Shown: positions 24,091 to 30,636 of the stretch, piece after piece | How positions within the stretch are numbered: the stretch's first letter is position 1 | Layout: each line of letters begins with the position of its first letter | Assembly (NCBI RefSeq): GCF_036010485.1 | Contig: NZ_CP108568.1 | Coordinates: 7,176,001 to 7,240,000 of the forward strand | Origin: Streptomyces sp. NBC_01198 | Lineage (GTDB): Bacteria; Actinomycetota; Actinomycetes; Streptomycetales; Streptomycetaceae | DNA length: 64,000 bases | Direction: 5' to 3' | Position numbers and translations under genes: made by a program | Notes under the pieces: model-generated | The model's input: the letters and a program-made list of their open reading frames with translations, nothing else | Databases searched by the model: none | What the model was told of the DNA's origin: nothing

Positions 24091-24149
24091 GGCGAAACGC
24101 CTCTTCGGGGGCGTCTGCCAGAACTGGGCTACCTGGCACTGATGAGCCA
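24090..24149 (+). ncRNA. Type II hammerhead ribozyme, copy 1
   Basis: Stem II TGGC/GCCA (24090-24093, 24146-24149), core GAAA at 24094, stem III 24097-24114 with a C(TTCG)G loop, GTC with cleavage expected after 24115, stem I TGCCAG/CTGGCA, core CTGATGA at 24139-24145. All catalytic core bases are present. The core also contains an in-frame ATG (24142) of the following gene. Confidence 0.9.
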
Positions 24150-24174
24150 GCCCACGATGACGAGAGGGTCAGGC

Positions 24175-24489
24175 ATGGCCGAGACGGACCGCATCACGAT
24201 CAACATCAAGACGCACGGGCAGTACCAGACCGACGCGCATCACCTCGACTTGCTCATGGCCGAGTACCTTCCGGCGAGCGTCAAGGATCTCCGCAAGTTG
24301 ATCGCCGAAGAGGCCGGGGTCGGCGGCTGTCAGGGGCACTGCGACGAGGACGCCGCCCTGATGTCCGTGGGTATCGGCGAGGCGATCTACTGTGACGGAA
24401 CCTGCGCCAACCATCCGTACCACGACCTTCAGACGATCACGGAGTGCTTGATGATCCTGGCCGAGCTCCGCGGCTATGCGACCAACTGA
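24175..24489 (+). CDS. Early protein with Cys/His cluster, about 104 residues
   Basis: The start at 24175 follows GAGAGGGTCAGG; ATGs at 24142 (inside the ribozyme) and 24157 are also in frame. Contents: RITINIKTHGQYQTDAHHLDLLMAEYLP, then GGCQGHCDEDAAL and YCDGTCANHPYHDL, in which four Cys and two His could bind a metal. Family unknown. The gene lies between hammerheads 1 and 2, so its mRNA may be trimmed on both sides. Confidence 0.7.
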   Translation: MAETDRITINIKTHGQYQTDAHHLDLLMAEYLPASVKDLRKLIAEEAGVGGCQGHCDEDAALMSVGIGEAIYCDGTCANHPYHDLQTITECLMILAELRGYATN

Positions 24490-24491
24490 TT

Positions 24492-24549
24492 TGGCGAAAC
24501 GCCCTTCGGGGCGTCGGGGTGGGGTGGTTCCCGCCTCCTGATGATGCCA
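24492..24549 (+). ncRNA. Type II hammerhead ribozyme, copy 2
   Basis: Stem II TGGC/GCCA with one extra T (24545) after the core; GAAA at 24496; stem III with TTCG loop; cleavage expected after C24515; eight-pair stem I with loop GTGGTT; CTGATGA 24538-24544. A downstream TCATCAG (24556-24562) is fully complementary to the CTGATGA core. Confidence 0.87.
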
Positions 24550-24569
24550 GCCGGTTCATCAGCCCTACG

Positions 24570-24580
24570 TGGGATAGTGT
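24570..24580 (+). promoter_or_regulatory. 11-base element (TGGGATAGTGT)
   Basis: It ends seven bases before the ATG at 24588. No ribosome site is visible, so the transcript would be leaderless or nearly so. Confidence 0.55.
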
Positions 24581-24587
24581 GGCTACT

Positions 24588-25469
24588 ATGCGTTTCGATC
24601 CGACCGAGATGGACAACCTCGACGCGGATACCTTGAAGGAGGCTGCGGAAGAGGCACACGACAAGGACAGTGGCGAGCCGTACGTGACGGTGTACAGCCT
24701 CGTCGAGAGTTCGGACGACCTGATGGCCGAGTCGAACTATTCATCCGCCCTGGAGCTGCTCAACGCTGCGGCGGTGTGGAATGACAAGGACGCGGACGAG
24801 TACGTGACTGACCAGCCGTGCCGAGACTGGCTCTTCGGTAACACCCGAGAGCTTCGTGTCCTGGTCTACGAAGAGCCGAACCAGTGCACGTGGGACGAGT
24901 GCGGGACGCCGGCCGAGGTGGTGGTGAAGTCCGACGTGCACGAGGGCGGCGCTCTGTGCCAGTGGCACGCGGACTGGATTACCCTCGGAGACCCGTTCGA
25001 CACAGGGTGGACGTGGGAGCGTGGTGAACCGGTCGACGCGAACGCCACAGTGACGCCGTACGAGCCCGAGTTCTCTGCCGCGTTCAAGATGGCCGTGGTC
25101 ATCGCTCAGCACCTCCGCGACTACCCGTTCCTCGACGAGGACGACTACAGCGAGCGGGAGTGGAAGGCCTACGAGGCGGTCCTGACTGAGGCCGTGGAGT
25201 ACGCCCAGCGTGCATACGCCGAGGACTCCGACAGCGAGGTCGAGACGATCGCACAGCGTTTCTACGAAGAGGGTCACCACCGTGACCAGTGGTGCCGTGC
25301 GGAGGATGTCAATTGGAGTGAGGTGGCAGACGAGTACCGGGAGATCCGAGACGAGCACTTCACCTCACAGGCGCAGGAGATTGCCGACGAGCTGAGCGCG
25401 CGGAGTCTCTTGGTCATGGACGGCCGGGGGTACCCGGGTCCGGGACAGCTCGTCCTTCCGGGGGTGTGA
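24588..25469 (+). CDS. Large acidic early protein of unknown function (293 residues)
   Basis: The product is very acidic throughout. Cys/His pairs in QCTWDECGTPAEVV and GGALCQWHADW (about residues 105-140) suggest a zinc site. The second half is helical with many Glu/Asp/Tyr (DEDDYSEREWKAYEAVL, VETIAQRFYEEGHHRDQW). Acidic proteins of this kind can mimic DNA, but no family is recognised. The next gene starts four bases after its stop. Confidence 0.75.
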   Translation: MRFDPTEMDNLDADTLKEAAEEAHDKDSGEPYVTVYSLVESSDDLMAESNYSSALELLNAAAVWNDKDADEYVTDQPCRDWLFGNTRELRVLVYEEPNQCTWDECGTPAEVVVKSDVHEGGALCQWHADWITLGDPFDTGWTWERGEPVDANATVTPYEPEFSAAFKMAVVIAQHLRDYPFLDEDDYSEREWKAYEAVLTEAVEYAQRAYAEDSDSEVETIAQRFYEEGHHRDQWCRAEDVNWSEVADEYREIRDEHFTSQAQEIADELSARSLLVMDGRGYPGPGQLVLPGV

Positions 25470-25473
25470 CGAC

Positions 25474-25791
25474 ATGCCGAAGATGCCCGTCGAGAATCCG
25501 ACTGTGCGGGACATGATCGAGGAGTGGCAGGCCTGGCAGCAGGTAACGCCCTTGGCTCTGCGTGGAGCGAAGTACGACGGCCCTTATCGGCCGGTCTACG
25601 GGGAGCGGACCCCGCTTCCCTACGAGGCGATGACTCCTCGCCTGCTGTGGCTTGATGAACGAGAGATCGTCGAACGGCTCTGCGTGTTGAGTGGCGCGAG
25701 CCTTCGGGGGCTTTCGGTGCAAGAGAAGACGAGCCTCTTCGACTACGGCGACAAGCTCCGAAGGGCGCTTGCTGAGCGCCAAGTGGGATAG
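25474..25791 (+). CDS. Early protein of unknown function (105 residues)
   Basis: Coupled to the previous gene. Contents: MPKMPVENPTVRDMIEEWQAW, a Tyr/Arg/Pro-rich middle and a helical end ERLCVLSGASLRGL. Its TAG stop lies in the 11-base element before hammerhead 3. Confidence 0.68.
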   Translation: MPKMPVENPTVRDMIEEWQAWQQVTPLALRGAKYDGPYRPVYGERTPLPYEAMTPRLLWLDEREIVERLCVLSGASLRGLSVQEKTSLFDYGDKLRRALAERQVG

Positions 25792-25794
25792 TGT
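25784..25794 (+). promoter_or_regulatory. 11-base element (TGGGATAGTGT) abutting hammerhead 3
   Basis: Same arrangement as before hammerhead 1: the element supplies a stop codon and overlaps stem II by one base. Confidence 0.5.
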
Positions 25795-25851
25795 GGCGAA
25801 ACGCCCTGCGGGGCGTCGAGTAGGGGTGGTGCCCTACTCCTGATGATGCCA
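25794..25851 (+). ncRNA. Type II hammerhead ribozyme, copy 3
   Basis: Stem II TGGC/GCCA with an extra T after the core, GAAA at 25798, stem III with a TGCG tetraloop, cleavage expected after C25817, perfect eight-pair stem I GAGTAGGG/CCCTACTC with loop GTGGTG, CTGATGA 25840-25846. Confidence 0.9.
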
Positions 25852-25864
25852 GCCTGCATCCGAT

Positions 25865-25875
25865 TGTGAGAGTGT
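25865..25875 (+). promoter_or_regulatory. 11-base element variant (TGTGAGAGTGT)
   Basis: It ends eight bases before the ATG at 25884. Confidence 0.45.
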
Positions 25876-25883
25876 GACGAGTA

Positions 25884-26207
25884 ATGGAGCTTCTCTGCGA
25901 TCCCTCCAGGATGATGAAGCGCGACGCGCTGACCGAGTCCCTGGCGATGATGGCGGACGTGTTCGGTGACGGCATGTTCGCAAGCCACGTTGGGGGTTTC
26001 TTCACCTGCTCGGAGGCGGACAGTATCGCCCGTGTGCTTCTGCTCAGCGGGCACAGGGACGAGGCGTTGACGTGGCTGTCCTGCCACGCAGACGGCGACG
26101 AGGTCGACGACTCCCACTTCACCTACGACGAGGACGACCCCAAGGACGAGGGGCGCGTCCTGAATGCCCTAGAGCTCCGCGAGTACGCAGGGTGGCTGGC
26201 GGCATGA
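25884..26207 (+). CDS. Early protein of unknown function (107 residues)
   Basis: Contents: MELLCDPSRMMKRDALTESL, Gly/Phe-rich GMFASHVGGFFTCSEAD, a short TPR-like helix pair (ARVLLLSGHRDEALTWLSCH) and an acidic end. The start lies close behind an 11-base element, as for other spacer-driven genes. It overlaps the next gene by four bases. Confidence 0.68.
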   Translation: MELLCDPSRMMKRDALTESLAMMADVFGDGMFASHVGGFFTCSEADSIARVLLLSGHRDEALTWLSCHADGDEVDDSHFTYDEDDPKDEGRVLNALELREYAGWLAA

Positions 26208-26440
26208 GAGCAGAAGACATCAAGCCCGAGCACCGCGAGCGCATCGTGCGGGACATGGAGTCCACGGCCGGCATGGAGTTCGGCGAGCTGTGTGGCTACC
26301 TGGCGCACTACGGAAGCACGCTCTCGGGGATGGCCGACGAGTACGGCTACTTCGACTGGACGAAGGCCTACATAGCCCTTCGTGACTTCGCCGACGCCGA
26401 GTACGACCGCGTCCAGAACGAGCAAGGGGAGACCTCGTGA
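26204..26440 (+). CDS. Early protein of unknown function (78 residues)
   Basis: Translationally coupled at both ends (ATGA overlaps). All-helical acidic product with ERIVRDMESTAGMEFGELCGYLAHYG and AYIALRDFADAEYDRVQ. No family recognised. Confidence 0.66.
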   Translation: MRAEDIKPEHRERIVRDMESTAGMEFGELCGYLAHYGSTLSGMADEYGYFDWTKAYIALRDFADAEYDRVQNEQGETS

Positions 26441-26652
26441 CCTACACCGTGCGGTGGACCGAGATCAGCACCCATGAGCGCGAGCTGAGCGACGAGGAAA
26501 TGGCCCGGATCAAGGGCGTGAGCCTCGAAGACCTGGCCGAGATGGACGAAGACGACGTCTTCGAGGGCCTGGAGGAGGAGCTCGCCGAGATAGGCGACGA
26601 CGACGGCTTCGAGGGCCTGGAGCGCGAGGTCGAGGAGTGCCTGAAGCACTGA
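26437..26652 (+). CDS. Acidic early protein (71 residues)
   Basis: GTG start overlapping the previous stop. It begins with a strand TYTVRWTEISTHERELSDEEM; the rest is almost entirely Glu/Asp/Leu helices. The TGA stop overlaps the first base of hammerhead 4. Family not recognised. Confidence 0.68.
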   Translation: MTYTVRWTEISTHERELSDEEMARIKGVSLEDLAEMDEDDVFEGLEEELAEIGDDDGFEGLEREVEECLKH

Positions 26653-26708
26653 GGCGAAACGCCCTACGGGGCGTCCGTGAGGCCTGGCGACCTCGCGCTG
26701 ATGAGCCT
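26652..26708 (+). ncRNA. Type II hammerhead ribozyme, copy 4
   Basis: Stem II AGGC/GCCT (26652-26655, 26705-26708), GAAA at 26656, stem III with TACG tetraloop, cleavage expected after C26675, six-pair stem I, CTGATGA 26698-26704. No 11-base element next to it; it joins two genes of one transcription unit. Confidence 0.92.
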
Positions 26709-26737
26709 GCCGAGAAACGAAAGCGAGACCCGCAACT

Positions 26738-26884
26738 ATGACTCCGAAGTTCCGTGACCCCGAGCGCAAGATCCGCGACAGCCGCCGTAAGGACAAGGCC
26801 GTAACGCTGCACCGCCGGGCAGTGCGTGACGCCAAGTACGTGCCGGCCGAGGACGTCATCCAGCGCGCTGCGGGGATCCACTGA
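26738..26884 (+). CDS. 48-residue basic early protein
   Basis: The product is rich in Arg/Lys/Asp (KFRDPERKIRDSRRKDKAV, HRRAVRDAKYVPAEDVI). Purine-rich GAAAGCGAGA upstream could serve as ribosome site. It lies between hammerheads 4 and 5. A nucleic-acid role is possible. Confidence 0.58.
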   Translation: MTPKFRDPERKIRDSRRKDKAVTLHRRAVRDAKYVPAEDVIQRAAGIH

Positions 26885-26894
26885 ATCGAGGTGG

Positions 26895-26905
26895 TGTGAT
26901 ACTGT
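26895..26905 (+). promoter_or_regulatory. 11-base element (TGTGATACTGT)
   Basis: It lies twelve bases before hammerhead 5, so a transcript from here would include the whole ribozyme. Confidence 0.55.
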
Positions 26906-26916
26906 GACTATGTCAA

Positions 26917-26969
26917 GGCGAAACCCCCGCGCGGGGTCGGTCGGAGTGGATCTCCGGCCCTGATGAGCC
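26917..26969 (+). ncRNA. Type II hammerhead ribozyme, copy 5
   Basis: Stem II GGC/GCC, GAAA at 26920, stem III of A-T plus four G-C pairs with a five-base loop, cleavage expected after C26938, eight-pair stem I GGTCGGAG/CTCCGGCC, CTGATGA 26960-26966. Confidence 0.9.
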
Positions 26970-26976
26970 AACCTGA

Positions 26977-26987
26977 TGTGATAGTGG
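26977..26987 (+). promoter_or_regulatory. 11-base element variant (TGTGATAGTGG)
   Basis: It ends nine bases before the ardA-like start codon; GCGAAAG lies between. Confidence 0.5.
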
Positions 26988-26996
26988 GGCGAAAGA

Positions 26997-27539
26997 ATGA
27001 GCGACGCAAGGGTCTGGATCGGCTGCCTCGGTTGCTACAACGCAGGCGAGTTGGTGGGCAACTGGAGCGACGCCGAGTTCGCGGGGGACGTCACGCCCGA
27101 ACAGGTGCACGGAGGCGAGACAGACCATGAGGAGTTGTGGGTCTTCGACCACGAGGGCTTTCTTGGCGCGCTGACGGGAGAATGCTCGCCGGGCTGGGCG
27201 CAGCAGGTCGCCGAGGGTCTGAGCGATATCCCCGAGGACGGGGCGCCGGCATTCGCCATCTGGCTACGCTTGGTCGAAAGCGAGAGCTACAGCCCCTGGG
27301 AGTGGGCGAACAAGTTCCGCGAGCAGTACCGCGGGGAGTGGGGCAGTCAGGCCGACTACGCCGAGAACTGGTTCTACGACACGGCGGAGCCGGAGTTGCA
27401 GCGTCTCGTCGCAGACAAGGTCTGGCCCTTCGACAGCATCGACTGGGACGCCGCCTCGGAGGACATGTTCGTGAATGGCTCAGAGGAGGCCGAGGCTTCT
27501 TCGAACGGTGGCGTGTACGTGTTCGTTCTGGATGACTGA
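26997..27539 (+). CDS. ardA: ArdA-type antirestriction protein
   Basis: 180 acidic residues. The start RVWIGCLGCYNAGELVGNW, the VFDHEGF segment and REQYRGEWGSQADYAENW match the three conserved blocks of ArdA. ArdA proteins are elongated DNA mimics that block type I restriction enzymes soon after DNA entry. Placement in the early region, just behind a promoter element and a hammerhead, fits early expression. Confidence 0.88.
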   Translation: MSDARVWIGCLGCYNAGELVGNWSDAEFAGDVTPEQVHGGETDHEELWVFDHEGFLGALTGECSPGWAQQVAEGLSDIPEDGAPAFAIWLRLVESESYSPWEWANKFREQYRGEWGSQADYAENWFYDTAEPELQRLVADKVWPFDSIDWDAASEDMFVNGSEEAEASSNGGVYVFVLDD

Positions 27540-27543
27540 CCAA

Positions 27544-27597
27544 GGCGAAACCCCTTCGGGGGTCGGGGTGGGTGGCTCCTGCTCCCTGACGATGCCA
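27544..27597 (+). ncRNA. Type II hammerhead ribozyme, copy 6
   Basis: Stem II GGC/GCC with an extra T after the core, GAAA at 27547, stem III ACCCC/GGGGT with TTCG loop, cleavage expected after C27564, eight-pair stem I with two wobble pairs, core variant CTGACGA (27586-27592; position 7 may be any base). Confidence 0.87.
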
Positions 27598-27606
27598 GCC
27601 AGCATG

Positions 27607-27617
27607 TGTGATAGTGT
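27607..27617 (+). promoter_or_regulatory. 11-base element (TGTGATAGTGT)
   Basis: It ends eleven bases before the ATG at 27629. Confidence 0.55.
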
Positions 27618-27628
27618 GAGGTAAATCG

Positions 27629-27889
27629 ATGGGTGCCGTAAGTCGAATGCGCAACGCGACGTTTCAGTGCGTCGAGTACGTCGCCGTGAGCGACGGAATC
27701 ACCATCCCCGAGGCCGCAGAGTGGATGCGGCAGCAGCCGGAAGTGGTAAGGGGTCTGGCGACCAGCCTTATCGAGGACCCCGACCCGACGGATGGGGGTC
27801 CCATCCCCGCTCACTGGCTCGACATTGCCGAGGACTGGGTTCTCTCACTCCTCGGGCGAGTCCAGCGGGGCGAAACGGTGGTGCGGTGA
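27629..27889 (+). CDS. Early protein of unknown function (86 residues)
   Basis: Helical product with VSDGITIPEAAEWMRQQPEVVRGLATSL and AHWLDIAEDWVLSLL. Overlaps the next gene by one base. No family recognised. Confidence 0.66.
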   Translation: MGAVSRMRNATFQCVEYVAVSDGITIPEAAEWMRQQPEVVRGLATSLIEDPDPTDGGPIPAHWLDIAEDWVLSLLGRVQRGETVVR

Positions 27890-28356
27890 TGGATCAGAAG
27901 AAGGTGCTCTACGGCATCGGCGCCGGCCTGGCCCTGGTGCTGGCCGCACACGTCGGAGGAAGCTACAAAGTCGTGCACACGCAGGAGGCTGCCAAGGCGA
28001 AGCCCCGCGTGACGAGTACGGCGACGCCGGCTCATGGCATCCCGAAGACGGTCAAGGTGCCGAGCGTGAAGCTTCCGACGAAGGCCTGCGGCGACGACGT
28101 CACGCGCAACTGCTTCCACGACGCGGCTCGGTCAGGCGACGGGCGAGGTTACAGCTACTGGGTGGATGCGGTCGGCTGGGTGACCTACTTGGACCCGAAG
28201 AAGAACGACACCGCGCAGCGCCTCGCCTGGGGCGACGACAAGAAGGCGGCCGGCTGGGTGGCCTGGGGTGCCTACGACGGTCACCAGGACTGTTACGCGA
28301 AGGTCGGAGACACGACCTACATCGTCTGCTGGGACGACTTCCACACCACTAGCTGA
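27889..28356 (+). CDS. Membrane-anchored or secreted early protein (155 residues)
   Basis: The N-terminal hydrophobic segment KVLYGIGAGLALVLAAHVG (signal or anchor) is followed by a Lys/Pro-rich linker and a compact domain with four Cys (KACGDDVTRNCFHDAA, DCYAKVGDTTYIVCW), likely two disulfides outside the membrane. A superinfection-exclusion or envelope role is a reasonable guess. Confidence 0.72.
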   Translation: MDQKKVLYGIGAGLALVLAAHVGGSYKVVHTQEAAKAKPRVTSTATPAHGIPKTVKVPSVKLPTKACGDDVTRNCFHDAARSGDGRGYSYWVDAVGWVTYLDPKKNDTAQRLAWGDDKKAAGWVAWGAYDGHQDCYAKVGDTTYIVCWDDFHTTS

Positions 28357-28369
28357 AGGAGAGCAACTG

Positions 28370-28558
28370 ATGCTGCGCGCTGACCGCATCGCGGCCCAAC
28401 CGTGGCTCGCGGAGGTGGACGACATCATCACCATCGCCGAGCGCAAGGGGGTGACGCTCACGCCTGGCGACATCAAGGGACAGCCGGGCGACTACACCAT
28501 CGACGGCCTGGAGTGGTGGGCGTGGCTCGACGCCATGACCGAGGACGAGGGGAAGTAG
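28370..28558 (+). CDS. Early protein of unknown function (62 residues)
   Basis: AAGGAG lies nine bases before the ATG. Helical, Trp-rich: AAQPWLAEVDDIITIAERKG, GLEWWAWLDAM. It follows the anchored protein by 13 bases in the same unit. Confidence 0.66.
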   Translation: MLRADRIAAQPWLAEVDDIITIAERKGVTLTPGDIKGQPGDYTIDGLEWWAWLDAMTEDEGK

Positions 28559-28561
28559 CCG

Positions 28562-28930
28562 ATGTTCGTAGCGACGATCAGCACCCCGGGATACCTCCCG
28601 ATGGACGACGAGCCGCCCACCTTCGAGACGGCAGGAGAGGCCTGGGCCTGGCTGGCGGAGGAAAGAGAGCGCGAAGAGGACTCGGCCGAGTACGGACCCG
28701 ACGACCTGGGTCAGTTCGAGTACAGCGACACCCTGATGTACCTGCGTTACATCGCGGGTAGTGACCTGCGTCTGACCCGCGAGACGCACGAGCACGGCAA
28801 CCCGCACGAGGACTGGCCGACCGCCTCGGACGGCACGGGCACGATCTACGGAGACACGCCCGGGTACGACGGAGAGCACGACCTTGGCCAGGCCTACTCG
28901 GTGAGCCTCATTGTGGGGGTGCTCGCGTGA
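28562..28930 (+). CDS. Acidic early protein of unknown function (122 residues)
   Basis: Contents: ATISTPGYLPMDDEPPTFET, AWAWLAEERER, many Asp/Glu and Tyr, and a hydrophobic end YSVSLIVGVLA. It starts three bases after the previous stop and overlaps the next start. Confidence 0.68.
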   Translation: MFVATISTPGYLPMDDEPPTFETAGEAWAWLAEEREREEDSAEYGPDDLGQFEYSDTLMYLRYIAGSDLRLTRETHEHGNPHEDWPTASDGTGTIYGDTPGYDGEHDLGQAYSVSLIVGVLA

Positions 28931-29172
28931 TTGAGCGTGAAGCCTTGTGCGCGGGGTCGCAGTGCGCGCATCTGATCGGCCGCGTGGTCCTGGTGGACAT
29001 CGAGTACGCGAGCGATGCGCGGGTGGTGGCCGGCACGCTCGAACGGGTCGAGGACGACTTCAAGGATTCCAGCATCGTGCGCACCCTCCTTGTGGTCGGC
29101 GGAACGCGAATCGTCATCGACTGGGACGAACTCCCTCCCGAGGAAGTGTCCATCCAAGTGGTGGCGGAGTGA
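28927..29172 (+). CDS. Early protein of unknown function, beta-barrel type (81 residues)
   Basis: GTG start in a four-base overlap. Strand pattern with HLIGRVVLVDIEYASDARVVAGTLERVEDD and TRIVIDWDELPPEEVSIQVV suggests a small beta barrel. No family assigned. Confidence 0.66.
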   Translation: MIEREALCAGSQCAHLIGRVVLVDIEYASDARVVAGTLERVEDDFKDSSIVRTLLVVGGTRIVIDWDELPPEEVSIQVVAE

Positions 29173-29378
29173 TCGAGCGTCGAACACTCACGCACAACGG
29201 CAAGGACGACGGCCGGCCCATCGGGGTGGCGTTCTATCACCCCGGCTGGCGGTGCCCAATCAGGCAGGCGCGTCAGCGAGTCCTTCGCGTGGAGTTCCCG
29301 AACGGGATGGTCCGGCGCGTGTGGATGGACAAGGACGGCAAGGCCTACATGACCGGCTGGTTCAAGGAGGATTGGTGA
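29169..29378 (+). CDS. Early protein of unknown function (69 residues)
   Basis: GTG start overlapping the previous stop by four bases. Basic, with a strand-rich end RQRVLRVEFPNGMVRRVWMDKDG. No family recognised. Confidence 0.64.
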   Translation: MIERRTLTHNGKDDGRPIGVAFYHPGWRCPIRQARQRVLRVEFPNGMVRRVWMDKDGKAYMTGWFKEDW

Positions 29379-29671
29379 GCGACGCGAAGATCCTTCACCT
29401 CGATACGTCCGAGCTGCGCAAGGGGGACATCGTCCTCAGCTACGGGATGCGCACCCGCCTGGACGTCGAAACCTCAAAGACACCGGGCGTATGGCACTGG
29501 GAGGGGACGGTCCTGAACCTGGATGAGGTCCTGGAGGAGGGCTTCATCCCCCCATCCTTTCTCCGTACGCATAAGTGGGAGGGCGGCTGGGTTACCGACC
29601 GCGAGGACTACTGGGCGGTGCAAGGGAACGAGCTGGCCTTCTGGAGCGTCGAACGTCAGGAGCCAGTGTGA
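29375..29671 (+). CDS. Early protein of unknown function (98 residues)
   Basis: GTG start in a four-base overlap. Contents: LHLDTSELRKGDIVLSYGMRTRL and WHWEGTVLNLDEVLEEGFIP, an SH3-like beta pattern (KGDIV). Its TGA stop is inside the following 11-base element. Confidence 0.66.
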   Translation: MSDAKILHLDTSELRKGDIVLSYGMRTRLDVETSKTPGVWHWEGTVLNLDEVLEEGFIPPSFLRTHKWEGGWVTDREDYWAVQGNELAFWSVERQEPV

Positions 29672-29677
29672 TAGTGT
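29667..29677 (+). promoter_or_regulatory. 11-base element (TGTGATAGTGT)
   Basis: It overlaps the stop codon of the preceding gene and lies eight bases before the degenerate hammerhead 7. Confidence 0.5.
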
Positions 29678-29684
29678 GAGCTAC

Positions 29685-29737
29685 GGCGAACGCCCTACGG
29701 GGCGTCGGATGGATTGGCATTCCATTCCCGATGAGCC
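29685..29737 (+). ncRNA. Degenerate type II hammerhead, copy 7
   Basis: The folds of stems I, II (GGC/GCC) and III (TACG loop) are kept, but the core has GAAC for GAAAC (one A missing) and CCGATGA for CTGATGA (U4 to C). Both are core positions, so this copy is probably inactive or very slow. Confidence 0.7.
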
Positions 29738-29746
29738 TGCCACCCG

Positions 29747-29757
29747 TGTGATAGTGA
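29747..29757 (+). promoter_or_regulatory. 11-base element variant (TGTGATAGTGA)
   Basis: It ends eight bases before the ATG at 29766. Confidence 0.5.
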
Positions 29758-29765
29758 GGCAAGAG

Positions 29766-30323
29766 ATGTACATCATCGAAACCGTGAAGGACGACGGCAA
29801 GGTGCGAGTCCGCATCGTCATCGACCCTGCTCCAAGCAACCCGCGCGGCGCTGCGGGAGCCCTGGACTGCCACGCGCTGACGATCGATACGCACATGGGC
29901 CACTACGTCGAGGTCGACCCGACCGGTGGACCTCTCGAAGAGGGGTGGAGCCGGATCTCGTGGCGGGCCAAGGACGCGGTCGACATCTTCGAGCGCTGGG
30001 CGCGCATCTATCACGGCGCCGTGACCCACTTCAGCCACAAGATCGACGGTGCGGTGGTGATCTGGTACTCGCTGCCGAGTTACTGGCGCCACCAGGAGTA
30101 CGACCGCGAGACGGTGCGGAACTACCTGATCCGGACCGACGACGAGTACCGGGCGTGGGCATCCGGAGAGGTCTACGCAGTCGTCAAAGAGCGGCTCGTC
30201 ATCTGGGTCAACGAAGAGACGGGTGAGGAGCGCCAGGAGTGGACGCCCGTTCACTCCGTTCGGGACATCTACAGCCTCGACAGCGCCCGGTCCCTCGCGA
30301 AGTACAGCGACACGTGGCAGTGA
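29766..30323 (+). CDS. Early protein of unknown function (185 residues)
   Basis: Alpha/beta product: YIIETVKDDGKVRVRIVIDP, HYVEVDPTGGPLEEGWSRI, GAVVIWYSLPSYWRHQEYD, VYAVVKERLVIWVNEETGEE. Trp and Tyr are frequent. Starts close behind an 11-base element and overlaps the next gene's GTG. Family unknown. Confidence 0.7.
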   Translation: MYIIETVKDDGKVRVRIVIDPAPSNPRGAAGALDCHALTIDTHMGHYVEVDPTGGPLEEGWSRISWRAKDAVDIFERWARIYHGAVTHFSHKIDGAVVIWYSLPSYWRHQEYDRETVRNYLIRTDDEYRAWASGEVYAVVKERLVIWVNEETGEERQEWTPVHSVRDIYSLDSARSLAKYSDTWQ

Positions 30324-30550
30324 CCCCGGAGCCACCGCGAGCCCTACAGGCTCGGGTCGACGAAGAGCTCGCGTACGACATCGGCGTCCTGACCAAGGCT
30401 GGCCTGTCATACGCCGACATGGTCAAGCAGGGAGTCTCGGTCCTGCGTGATCTCCACGAACAAGCCTGGAGAGCCGGCGTAGTTCCCGAGGGGCAGACGC
30501 CTGAGCTGCTCGAATACGTCTTCGCCCGGCCTGTCGTACAAGGCGAATGA
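30320..30550 (+). CDS. Early protein of unknown function, helical (76 residues)
   Basis: GTG start overlapping the previous TGA. Helical: LQARVDEELAYDIGVLTKAGLSYADMVKQG and VVPEGQTPELLEYVF. It ends just before hammerhead 8. Confidence 0.66.
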   Translation: MTPEPPRALQARVDEELAYDIGVLTKAGLSYADMVKQGVSVLRDLHEQAWRAGVVPEGQTPELLEYVFARPVVQGE

Positions 30551-30553
30551 CAT

Positions 30554-30611
30554 GGCGAAACCCCTGTCGCACAGGGGTCTGCGGGGCCTGGCGATCCCGT
30601 ACTGACGAGCC
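30554..30611 (+). ncRNA. Type II hammerhead ribozyme, copy 8
   Basis: Stem II GGC/GCC, GAAA at 30557, long perfect stem III ACCCCTGT/ACAGGGGT with loop CGC, cleavage expected after C30579, stem I TGCGGG/CCCGTA, core CTGACGA (30602-30608). Stem III differs in sequence from other copies but pairs fully, which is strong covariation. Confidence 0.93.
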
Positions 30612-30636
30612 GCCACCCAACCCAAGGAGTCACGCA

